The position numbers and the translations under genes were made by a program. The notes below the pieces were generated by a model that had not been told where the DNA came from, did not search any database, and saw only the letters and a list, made by a program, of their open reading frames with translations. 6,065 bases of DNA from an uncultured Eubacteriales bacterium (GTDB taxonomy: Bacteria > Bacillota_A > Clostridia > Christensenellales > Aristaeellaceae). Of the stretch, positions 1 through 5,528 are shown piece after piece (the stretch's first letter is position 1; each line of letters begins with the position of its first letter). Location: contig CACXEB010000489.1 in the NCBI GenBank assembly GCA_902766515.1, positions 1-6,065 on the forward strand, read 5' to 3'.

Positions 1-185
1 CACGTCCTCTGCGGCACTCCCATCCCATCGCCCGGCTTTCAGCCGGGTTTCGGCCTGCGGCCTCATCCGCCGGGTGAACCGGCGGACTCTGGGATTCCGT
101 GCCGCAGAGGACAGTCTGGTACGCCATTGGGCTGTGGAACTGGATGGCTATGGGATGGGTCGACGGTTCGGCCTGCGGCCTCCCG
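1..185 (+). repeat. Left copy of a structured inverted repeat (hairpin-rich element)
   Basis: Positions 1-125 match the reverse complement of 5902-6018 with a handful of substitutions and one 8-nt length difference, and 161-185 matches the reverse complement of 5846-5870 exactly over 25 bases. The core is bounded by a perfect 14-bp inverted repeat, GTCCTCTGCGGCAC (4-17) with GTGCCGCAGAGGAC (99-112). Inside it are two 7-bp hairpins (31-37/41-47 and 67-73/79-85) and a GGCC-TGC-GGCC dyad, so the single strand could fold into a cloverleaf. A further 6-bp hairpin lies just outside at 194-199/204-209. No transposase is present, so a small non-autonomous or REP-like element is inference. The element may begin before the window. 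Confidence 0.8.
109..147 (+). repeat. 39-nt repeat motif, copy 1 of 3
   Basis: This segment fits a pattern beginning GGACAGNNTGGTACGC and continuing with GGGCTKTGG after about four bases. Two further copies lie on the opposite strand at 5881-5918 and 5769-5807. It begins inside the right arm of the 14-bp terminal inverted repeat and extends outward, so it is a conserved flank of the structured repeat. Function unknown. Confidence 0.6.
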
Positions 186-284
186 CTTTCCGATGGCGAT
201 ATTTCGCCACTTGCTGTGAATCTGGATAGCTGGGTATATTCCAGATCAACATGACTCTGCCATGATTTGGACACAGTCCGCCCG

Positions 285-313
285 TTGACAGCCCGACCGG
301 GGCGTGATAGGAT
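285..313 (+). promoter_or_regulatory. Sigma-A-type promoter of the riboswitch unit
   Basis: A perfect -35 hexamer TTGACA (285-290) is separated by 17 bases from TAGGAT (308-313), one change from the consensus -10. Transcription would begin about position 319-321, exactly at the 5' strand of riboswitch helix P1. That fit between start point and aptamer supports both calls. This is the best promoter match in the window. Confidence 0.85.
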
Positions 314-319
314 ATTCTC

Positions 320-417
320 GTGCAAGGGAGTAGCCGAACGCCGGGTGACCGGCGGGTTTGCGACCGTCAGCCGTCTGCGAAAGCGGACCGGAACAAATGA
401 AATGGCAAGACTTGCGC
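320..417 (+). ncRNA. yybP-ykoY family manganese riboswitch aptamer
   Basis: The family's signature elements occur in order: GGGAGTAGC (326-334), a GNRA-capped hairpin (339-344/349-354, loop GTGA), CCGTCA (364-369), a GAAA-capped hairpin (373-378/383-388) followed by CCGG (388-391), then GGCAAGAC (404-411). GTTTG (356-360) can pair with CAAAT (394-398). The closing helix P1 is GTGCAAG (320-326) with CTTGCGC (411-417), seven pairs including one G-U. Motifs and helix order agree with the Lactococcus lactis yybP-ykoY RNA as I recall it, including the CGTCA segment that takes part in Mn2+ binding. Members of this class sense Mn2+ and usually control manganese exporters. Recognition is from motifs and hand folding, not a covariance-model search. 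Confidence 0.9.
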
Positions 418-448
418 TGTGACAATGGCCACGGCGCGAGTCTTTTTT
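408..448 (+). terminator. Riboswitch-controlled rho-independent terminator
   Basis: Positions 408-421 pair with 430-443 in a continuous 14-bp stem with two G-U pairs, an 8-nt loop (422-429) and a run of six T (443-448). Bases 411-417 belong both to this stem and to the 3' strand of aptamer helix P1, so the two structures exclude each other. Mn2+-stabilised P1 should block the terminator and allow read-through, giving an ON switch. The exclusivity is read from the sequence; the direction of control follows from known members of the class. Confidence 0.9.
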
Positions 449-505
449 CGTACCGGGGCCGTCCCCGCCGACAAAGGCCTGCCCGGATGCGGACAGGACC
501 GGAAC

Positions 506-511
506 AGGAGG
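506..511 (+). promoter_or_regulatory. Shine-Dalgarno AGGAGG of the 49-codon gene
   Basis: A perfect AGGAGG lies seven bases before the ATG at 519. It is the strongest ribosome-binding site in the window and the main reason to treat this very short reading frame as a real gene. It sits 57 bases beyond the terminator T-run, so it is translated only from read-through transcripts. Confidence 0.85.
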
Positions 512-518
512 TACGAAC

Positions 519-668
519 ATGCTGCGTTTCATCTTTATCGTCTGGCTGATTTCCCGCCTGCGCCGCCTCTGGTGGTACCGGAGGACCTTCATGGGCCCGT
601 TCTTCTGGGGCGGCCCGCATCATCACGGCTATGGCCCGCACGGGCCCGGCGGCCTGCATTGGTTCTGA
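519..668 (+). CDS. Small Trp/Arg/His-rich protein (49 aa) under a manganese riboswitch
   Basis: The frame runs from ATG at 519 to TGA at 666-668. Residues 4-11 (FIFIVWLI) are hydrophobic, 13-22 (RLRRLWWYRR) are strongly basic and aromatic, and 24-49 are rich in Gly, Pro, His and aromatic residues, with PHHHGYGPHG at 33-42 and a LHWF end. It has five Trp, six Phe, six Arg and five His, and no Lys, Asp or Glu. The hydrophobic stretch is too short for an ordinary transmembrane helix, so peripheral or amphipathic membrane association is a guess. The histidines could bind a metal. I do not recognise the family. Its reality rests on the AGGAGG site and the dedicated promoter, riboswitch and terminator upstream; its job, plausibly manganese homeostasis, is inferred from that control alone. 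No other plus-strand gene follows before the hairpin at 688-713. Confidence 0.75.
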   Translation: MLRFIFIVWLISRLRRLWWYRRTFMGPFFWGGPHHHGYGPHGPGGLHWF

Positions 669-687
669 TGGCGCCGTTATGCACAAA

Positions 688-713
688 GCCCGGCCTGCGT
701 CTGCAGGCCGGGC
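688..713. terminator. Strong hairpin between convergent genes, probable terminator
   Basis: A perfect 11-bp GC-rich stem (688-698/703-713) with the 4-nt loop GTCT lies 19 bases after the small-protein stop and 55 bases after the protease stop, where the two genes converge. Read on the minus strand it is followed by TTTGTG, a weak T-tract; on the plus strand the tail is GAGCATTG. It probably ends the protease transcript and may also stop the plus-strand one. A weaker minus-strand hairpin (GGGG-TGGTG-CCCC, about 751-763, followed by TTTGTATCTT) lies closer to the protease stop and may contribute. Confidence 0.6.
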
Positions 714-768
714 GAGCATTGTTGATGACGGTCCGTCGGGAAGATACAAAGGGGCACCACCCCCTGCG

Positions 769-3318
769 TCACTCTTCGGGCTCGGATGAAGGCGCGGTCA
801 TCACGCTTGGGTCGAACAGCTGCACGTTCTCCAGTCCTTGCGCGGACAGCTCGCAGACCTTGCCGCCTTCGAAGCGAACGAACACGCGGTCCGCCAGACT
901 CTTCAGGCTGAACTCCTGGTCGCCGGGGCCGAGGAGCTGCTCCAGGAGGCCCTGGATATCCAGGCCTTCAATGACCTTCTGCTGCTCTTCCTCGCCTGCT
1001 TCCTCGCTCAGCCTGGCATATTCCGTCGAGAGCTGAATCAGGGAACCGAGGTCCACCCAGCGGCCGAGGACATAGACCGCATAGTCCAACGTCTCGGGCT
1101 CCATGAGGCCGGGCTTGATCTTGCACTGCATCAGCAGAGGGAGCGCGTAGCCGGTCTGGACCATCATCTGGACCGTCCGGCCGTCCTGGCCTGCCGAGGC
1201 GTTGCTGGTAAAGATGATATCGCCGAAGTACTTGTTGTACCACAGCCTGACCCGCTCCAGCGCAGACTCGGCCTCTTCATTCCCGGCGGGAGGCGTCTCC
1301 TCGGGCGCCTGCTCCTCCTTGTCATCCCGGCTGAACAGGTCGAGCAGCCGCTCGAAGAAGCCCTTCTTCTCCTCAGGCGCCTGCTCCGGCTCGTCCTGCT
1401 TCGGTTGGAACGCTTCCACCAGCTCCGGCAGTGCGCTCTCATAGCCGTTTTCGCCGTTCAGGACATCATGGAACCGCTGCTTGAAGGCTTCCACGTCCAG
1501 CGTGTACACGCTCAGCATCCAGTTGCCGTCAGTGAAGATTTCCTGGTCCGGCAGGGTCAGGCGAAGCAGCGTCCGGTCCGCCGCGATGGTCTCCGGAAGC
1601 CTGTTGTCATGGATCGCGGTCTCCGTGATGGCCCGCTCCAGCGCGAACCTGTAGCCGTCCATGCCCAGGTTGGTCATGACCCAGGGCATCAGGGTTGCCA
1701 GCTGGGCGTAATCGGTCCCCGGCACCATCGTGCAGTCGACCGCGAACCAGAAGGCCCGCGCGTCCTCCATCGTCATGCCGCCCTCGGCGCACAGCTTCCA
1801 GGCAATCTGGTTCAGCAGGGAGGAGTTGGTGTGCACGCCGCCCCGGTCGTTGATCGCCGTGGGGATCCTGACCTGCGGCTGGTAATACAGGTCCCAGGCA
1901 TATTCGGGCTGGTCGAACAGATGCGGATCGCTCATGCTGCGGACGAGCGTCCCGCTGGTTTCACCCAGCAGCCAGGTATCGTCCGCCGTCGCGCCGGCCA
2001 TCTGCTCGCAGATGTTGCCCTGGATATCGCTCATGGCCTCGTTGATGGCGCCATAATCGTTCATATAGGCGTTATAGGTCATCACGGAGTGGGTCACGCA
2101 GTGGGTGAACTCATGCGCCAGCACGTCCAGCGCCTTGGAAAACTGGTTCGCGGAGCTGGACAGGAAGACCTGCCAGCCATAGTACTTGCCCGCGTAGGCC
2201 GCGTTGTTGATCGGCGTGTGGCTGCTGTCGCAGTAATCCTTCAGGATCAGGATGGGGGTTTCCTCGCCGTCCGCGCCGCGCCAGCCGATCGCGTTGTAGT
2301 AGTCCCACGCGCGGCAGTAGTTGTACAGCGAGGCCAAGCAAGTCTCGTCCCAGCCGGTGTTGTCCGGGCTGGCAACCAGCAATGTGGTGCCGTTCTCATA
2401 GATGAAGGAATAGCAGTCCGCCACGGCGATGCGGCGCTCCAGGTTGCCCAGGTAGTACATCCCCGTCCGGCTGTCGCGCATCACGTCCACAGTGATCTCC
2501 TGCACAGTGCCGTCCGGCAGGGTCACCGTGCCCGTATAGGGGACGGACTCCATGAACTGGAAGATGTAGGCCGCACTGTAGCCGGACACCGAGACATCGT
2601 CGCCGGGCATCAGGGTCGGCAGGCTGTACAGGTAGGTCCCGTCCATGGCTACGTAGTGCGCCACGAAGGGCAGGTCGGACCCACGGGCTACGCTGCTTTC
2701 CTTGCAGATGGTATACACGGCCCAGACGAAACGGCTCTCTTCCTTCTCCTCCTCAAAATAGGGGTCCAGATCGCGGTTGACGGGCAGGATGACCTTCCCG
2801 GTCTTGCCGGCCATGATCTCCACATCGTCCTGCGTGCGCTCCTTTTCATGGGCCAGCACCTGCGCCTCCGCTTCCTCCGCAGAGATGCCTTCGGACAGGG
2901 CCGCGTCCGGCAGGTCCGCTTCCGCGCTGCTGATCAGGCCGAGCATCGTGCCCGCCGGATCCGTGATGACCTTGACCGCGCCGCCGGACACGGTGGTCTC
3001 CGCGTACATCTGCTGGAACACGTAATACCGGTTGCCCGCGGTATCCGTCAGGGTCCGCCAGGGCTCAAAAGCGGTCTGCTCGTTTGCGGCCAGCTCCTGC
3101 TTCAGCGACGCCACAACGGCCGCCGCCGCGTCCATATCCATGACCGGCTGCCCGGCCCGGTCCCCGGGCAGGAAGACGGTGCGTCCGGCAGCCGCTTCCT
3201 CCGCCGCAGGCTGTTCAGCCGGCTCCGCCCAGGCGGGCGCCAGGGCCAGCAGCAGGCAAAGGATCATCAGCGCGGCCAGCAGCCTGCGCCTGAAAGGTTT
3301 CCAAAAATGTGTACTCAT
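769..3318 (-). CDS. Secreted M4 (thermolysin/bacillolysin-family) zinc metalloprotease with C-terminal extension
   Basis: This is an extracellular endopeptidase precursor of 849 residues. A signal peptide spans about 1-31: basic FRRR, a hydrophobic core and likely cleavage after AWA. Residues about 50-135 resemble the FTP propeptide (YYVFQQMYAETTVSGGAVKV), and about 145-237 a PepSY-like propeptide. The catalytic domain covers about 245-585. HEFTH at 402-406 gives zinc ligands H402 and H406 and general base E403. GAINEAMSD (423-431) gives the third ligand E427 and D431. GGVHTNS (493-499) carries H496, equivalent to the transition-state histidine of thermolysin. All core catalytic residues are present, so it should be active. 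Residues 638-682 form an acidic, Pro/Glu-rich linker interrupted by GFFERLLDLF (653-662). Residues about 686-849 form an unrecognised domain, making the protein longer than ordinary bacillolysins. The ATG at 3318 follows AAAGAGGAAA. Transcribed divergently from the exchanger; no clear promoter hexamers found. Confidence 0.95.
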   Translation of the reverse strand: MSTHFWKPFRRRLLAALMILCLLLALAPAWAEPAEQPAAEEAAAGRTVFLPGDRAGQPVMDMDAAAAVVASLKQELAANEQTAFEPWRTLTDTAGNRYYVFQQMYAETTVSGGAVKVITDPAGTMLGLISSAEADLPDAALSEGISAEEAEAQVLAHEKERTQDDVEIMAGKTGKVILPVNRDLDPYFEEEKEESRFVWAVYTICKESSVARGSDLPFVAHYVAMDGTYLYSLPTLMPGDDVSVSGYSAAYIFQFMESVPYTGTVTLPDGTVQEITVDVMRDSRTGMYYLGNLERRIAVADCYSFIYENGTTLLVASPDNTGWDETCLASLYNYCRAWDYYNAIGWRGADGEETPILILKDYCDSSHTPINNAAYAGKYYGWQVFLSSSANQFSKALDVLAHEFTHCVTHSVMTYNAYMNDYGAINEAMSDIQGNICEQMAGATADDTWLLGETSGTLVRSMSDPHLFDQPEYAWDLYYQPQVRIPTAINDRGGVHTNSSLLNQIAWKLCAEGGMTMEDARAFWFAVDCTMVPGTDYAQLATLMPWVMTNLGMDGYRFALERAITETAIHDNRLPETIAADRTLLRLTLPDQEIFTDGNWMLSVYTLDVEAFKQRFHDVLNGENGYESALPELVEAFQPKQDEPEQAPEEKKGFFERLLDLFSRDDKEEQAPEETPPAGNEEAESALERVRLWYNKYFGDIIFTSNASAGQDGRTVQMMVQTGYALPLLMQCKIKPGLMEPETLDYAVYVLGRWVDLGSLIQLSTEYARLSEEAGEEEQQKVIEGLDIQGLLEQLLGPGDQEFSLKSLADRVFVRFEGGKVCELSAQGLENVQLFDPSVMTAPSSEPEE

Positions 3319-3325
3319 GTGCTTG

Positions 3326-3333
3326 TTTCCTCT
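3326..3333 (-). promoter_or_regulatory. Ribosome-binding site of the M4 protease
   Basis: On the minus strand AGAGGAAA ends seven bases before the ATG at 3318. It agrees with the signal peptide that begins at that ATG and fixes the start. Confidence 0.7.
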
Positions 3334-3415
3334 TTATTCGTTGTTAAGATACCGGGACATTCGGCACCCGGCACCGTTTGATACGTCCCTTCAGGCGCGA
3401 ATGGCGCGGCAGACC

Positions 3416-3444
3416 TTGAATTTTTCCCGATTCTGGGGTACACT
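3416..3444 (+). promoter_or_regulatory. Sigma-A-type promoter of the exchanger
   Basis: TTGAAT (3416-3421), a 17-base spacer and TACACT (3439-3444) make a good vegetative promoter, with a start expected near 3450-3452. It lies about 105 bases before the ATG at 3550 and shows that the exchanger is transcribed independently of the riboswitch unit. Confidence 0.75.
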
Positions 3445-3448
3445 CTTT

Positions 3449-3473
3449 CCTGTTCGGCCGAAGGCTGAACAGG
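3449..3473 (+). promoter_or_regulatory. Hairpin at the predicted 5' end of the exchanger mRNA
   Basis: CCTGTTC (3449-3455) pairs with GAACAGG (3467-3473). A G-U pair (3456/3466) and GCC/GGC (3457-3459/3463-3465) extend this to an 11-pair stem with a GAA loop. The dyad starts at or next to the predicted transcription start, so it could be a protein operator or an mRNA-stabilising 5' stem. No T-run follows, so it is not a terminator. No known operator is recognised. Confidence 0.55.
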
Positions 3474-3549
3474 AAATGCGCTCCAAATGCCGCTCCCGGC
3501 TTACCGCCTCATCACTGATCGTCATTTCTACGAAAGAAGGTTCATTCAG

Positions 3550-4524
3550 ATGCTTGTACCCGTACTGCTGTTTATTCTCGGCCTCGCCTGCCTGATCAAG
3601 GGCGGCGACTGGTTTGTGGACGGGGCCATCGGCCTGGCGCGGCGGTTTCACGTGCCGGAGATCCTGATCGGCGCGACCGTCGTGTCCATCGGGACCACCC
3701 TGCCGGAGGTCATGGTATCCGCCAGCAGCGCCCTGCAGGGGCACAGCCAGATCGCCTATGGCAACGCGATCGGGTCCGTGATCTGCAATACCGCGCTGAT
3801 TTCCGCGCTGACCATCGCGATCCACCCGGGCAAAACGGATTCGAAGAGCCTGCGCCTGCCCGTCCTGTTTTTCTTCGCGGCGGCGGCCCTGTTCAGCGGT
3901 GTCGCCTATACCACCGGCCAGTTCACCCGCCCGATCGGCATCCTGCTGCTGGTGATGTTCGCGGCGTACATGGCGCTGAGCGTGTACTCGCTGAAAAAGC
4001 ATCCGGAGCTCGCGACAGCGGAGGAGGATGAAGAGGAAGCGCCGAAGGAGCAGCCGCTCTGGAAGGACATCGTCCTGCTGGTCATCGGCGCGGCGCTGAT
4101 CGCCGTGGGCGCGCGCCTGCTGGTGGACAACGGCACGAAGATCGCCGAAGCGCTGGGCGTTCCGGAATCCGTCATCGCGCTGACCTTCGTCGCCCTGGGC
4201 ACCTCACTGCCGGAGCTGGTCACGGCTATCACCTCCCTGGCGAAGGGCCACGGGTCCCTGTCCCTGGGCAACGTGATCGGCGCCAACCTGTTCAACCTGG
4301 TGCTGGTGACCGGCCTGTCCGTGACGCTGAACCCCTTCGGCATCCCCACCGATTCCCAGCTGCTCGGCAGGCCCGCCTCGCTGGTGCTGGATCTGCCGGT
4401 CATGTGGTTTGTGATGGCGCTCCTGGCCCTGCCCGCCCTGTTCAAGGGCAAGCTCTACCGCGCCCAGGGGATCATCCTGCTGGCCGTCTATGCGGCGTTC
4501 TGCATCTTCCAGTTCACGATGTGA
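3550..4524 (+). CDS. Calcium/sodium antiporter, CaCA (YrbG-like) family
   Basis: An inner-membrane cation exchanger of 324 residues, predicted to exchange Ca2+ for Na+ as in the YrbG/NCX_Mj group. Two inverted alpha repeats are clear. Alpha-1 has GTTLPE (48-53) and GNAIGSVICN (71-80); alpha-2 has GTSLPE (217-222) and GNVIGANLFN (240-249). E53 and E222 correspond to the paired ion-binding glutamates. The last positions of both second motifs are Asn (N80, N249), and A245 stands where alpha-1 has S76. An acidic loop (about 157-168, EEDEEEAPKE) joins the two halves. Length and about ten hydrophobic segments suit the family. I chose ATG 3550 because AGAAGG (3535-3540) precedes it and the protein then begins with a membrane helix; an in-frame ATG at 3487 would add 21 polar residues. 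Ion specificity cannot be read with certainty. Confidence 0.93.
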   Translation: MLVPVLLFILGLACLIKGGDWFVDGAIGLARRFHVPEILIGATVVSIGTTLPEVMVSASSALQGHSQIAYGNAIGSVICNTALISALTIAIHPGKTDSKSLRLPVLFFFAAAALFSGVAYTTGQFTRPIGILLLVMFAAYMALSVYSLKKHPELATAEEDEEEAPKEQPLWKDIVLLVIGAALIAVGARLLVDNGTKIAEALGVPESVIALTFVALGTSLPELVTAITSLAKGHGSLSLGNVIGANLFNLVLVTGLSVTLNPFGIPTDSQLLGRPASLVLDLPVMWFVMALLALPALFKGKLYRAQGIILLAVYAAFCIFQFTM

Positions 4525-4747
4525 GCCCATAAGCCCGGCTGAATGGCTGATCGGCATCTGCCTGTTCATCGCCGCTGCCTGCCTCGGCATTTTCCTGCAT
4601 GGGATCACCCACCCGCGGAAAAGGGATACCCGGCCCCTGCTGACCTATGACCTGACCCATAAGCGCCTGGGCGTCCTGTTTGGCACAGAAGCGCCGGACA
4701 GTAACGACGGGACCAGGGAGGACGCGGACGGACCGGACCCGGAATGA
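4490..4747 (+). CDS. Small single-pass membrane protein, hypothetical (up to 85 aa)
   Basis: The frame overlaps the last 35 bases of the exchanger gene and continues to TGA at 4745-4747. It encodes one convincing transmembrane helix (about 19-39, WLIGICLFIAAACLGIFLHG), a basic stretch HPRKRD and an acidic tail ending DGPDPE, an arrangement typical of a small membrane protein with a cytoplasmic tail. The start is uncertain. ATG 4490 is the only in-frame ATG but has no Shine-Dalgarno and would give an odd Ser-rich leader (residues 4-9); an in-frame ATA lies at 4529, just after the exchanger stop. Co-transcription and translational coupling with the exchanger are likely. Family not recognised. 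Confidence 0.5.
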   Translation: MRRSASSSSRCEPISPAEWLIGICLFIAAACLGIFLHGITHPRKRDTRPLLTYDLTHKRLGVLFGTEAPDSNDGTREDADGPDPE

Positions 4748-4789
4748 CCCGCGGACGGCGGCCGCACGGATGCCCGGCCCGGCGCAGAA

Positions 4790-5374
4790 TTACAGAATGC
4801 CTTCGTCGAGCATCTCCTGTACACGTTGCTCAACGATTCCCGGCAGCATATCCCTCATTTTCCTCAGCTGGTCCAGGCTGTAACTGTCCCAGTCAGGGTA
4901 ATCCGGAAACTCCAGGTAAGACTGATGATTCTTTCCGCTCTGCTCCTGGATGATTTCGTTCAGCCGCGCGATTTCGTCGTCCTGATTCCGGATGATTTCG
5001 TTCAGCCGCGGGATCTTATCCTCCAGCTCTGCTGCAACCGCCTTATATTGCTGAGTCTTTTCATCCAACAGCAATTGGCAGGCATTCAACTGGTCACTCA
5101 GTTCATCCACCCGCGCGCTGGCTTCGGCCAGCGCTTTTTTTGCGTCGTCCAGTTCGGCCGTTCTGTCAGCAAGCGCCGCCCTGGTCGCTTCCAGTTCGGC
5201 CCCGGCGACGGCAAGCTTTGCCAGGGTATCATCCAGCTGCGTCTGCAGGGACAGGATCACTTGCTCATTCGCCTCCCCGACATCTCCGGACACCGCCGGA
5301 TCCTCCACGCGAATCGGCACCAGCATGCAAACGAGCGCCAGCATAGCGATGGATACAGAGATCATGCTTTTCAT
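4790..5374 (-). CDS. Exported or membrane-anchored coiled-coil protein, hypothetical
   Basis: The 194-residue product starts with MKSMISVSIAMLALVCMLVP, a signal peptide or single N-terminal anchor. Residues about 38-147 form a long, almost continuous coiled coil rich in Ala, Leu, Glu and Asp (for example AELEATRAALADRTAELDDA). A 14-residue unit is repeated at its end: RLNEII occurs at 123-128 and 137-142. The tail (about 152-194) is different: an aromatic, acidic FPDYPDWDSYS segment and a final helix ending DEGIL. ATG 5374 is chosen because AAAGGA lies nine bases upstream and the hydrophobic segment follows at once; the upstream in-frame ATG at 5458 would add 28 polar residues and run into repeat DNA. 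It converges with the small membrane protein gene, 42 bases away. A structural or envelope-spacer role is only a guess. Confidence 0.75.
   Translation of the reverse strand: MKSMISVSIAMLALVCMLVPIRVEDPAVSGDVGEANEQVILSLQTQLDDTLAKLAVAGAELEATRAALADRTAELDDAKKALAEASARVDELSDQLNACQLLLDEKTQQYKAVAAELEDKIPRLNEIIRNQDDEIARLNEIIQEQSGKNHQSYLEFPDYPDWDSYSLDQLRKMRDMLPGIVEQRVQEMLDEGIL
4948..5010 (-). repeat. Tandem 42-nt (14-residue) duplication within the coiled-coil gene
   Basis: The 21 bases at 4948-4968 recur exactly at 4990-5010, a 42-base period equal to 14 codons or two heptads. The encoded units are RLNEIIRNQDDEIA and RLNEIIQEQSGKNH. Identity at the DNA level suggests a recent duplication or slippage that lengthened the coil in register. 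Confidence 0.8.
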
Positions 5375-5383
5375 TTTACCCCG

Positions 5384-5389
5384 TCCTTT
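5384..5389 (-). promoter_or_regulatory. Ribosome-binding site of the coiled-coil gene
   Basis: AAAGGA on the minus strand lies nine bases before ATG 5374 and decides the start against the upstream in-frame ATG at 5458. No convincing -35/-10 pair was seen; TATTCT just upstream on this strand is a possible -10 without a good -35. Confidence 0.6.
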
Positions 5390-5454
5390 CTGATGGTGCG
5401 GCACAGTACCGCTGTCTGACCGGCCCGTCGACTTCCGATGAGAGAATAAAAGTT

Positions 5455-5528
5455 GCATCTTTTGTCTGTATTCTTTTCCGCTGATTGGATCCTTCGCTAT
5501 CCACTCCGCGGATGCTCAGGATGACAGG
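5455..5528 (+). repeat. Direct repeat, copy 1 (GGATCCTTCG...CTCAGGATGACAGG type)
   Basis: This 74-bp segment recurs in the same orientation at 5649-5723 with few differences. It contains an imperfect dyad: ATCCT (5489-5493) with AGGAT (5518-5522) and ATCC (5499-5502) with GGAT (5510-5513). Weaker similarity continues past the core (a TGTAGTTGC segment at 5554-5562 and again at 5746-5754). Similar ATCCTTCGC...GCTCAGGATGACA palindromes are, from memory, frequent between genes in many gut bacterial assemblies. Confidence 0.8.

Noticed and set aside
339..354. Resemblance of the riboswitch P2 hairpin (CGCCGGGTGACCGGCG) to the repeat hairpin at 67-85
   Set aside because: Both are short GC-rich stems with GTGA-type loops. 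Flanking bases differ and P2 is explained by the riboswitch fold, so common origin is not supported.
246..749. Minus-strand open frame of 167 codons
   Set aside because: It runs antisense through the promoter, riboswitch and small gene, has no ribosome-binding site and reads as low-complexity Pro/Arg/Ala.
419..1036. Plus-strand open frame of 205 codons overlapping the 49-codon gene
   Set aside because: It starts inside the terminator stem, has no Shine-Dalgarno and continues into the protease gene on the opposite strand. The 49-codon frame has the AGGAGG site.
838..3381. Very long plus-strand open frame (847 codons) opposite the protease
   Set aside because: It is antisense to the M4 protease, which has a signal peptide and intact catalytic motifs. 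The antisense product is rich in Arg, His, Val and Gln without domain-like structure, as expected from GC-rich codon bias on the other strand.
3391..4002. Minus-strand open frame of 203 codons
   Set aside because: It is antisense to the exchanger and its promoter, and its composition is non-protein-like (Gln/Arg/His/Asp-rich).
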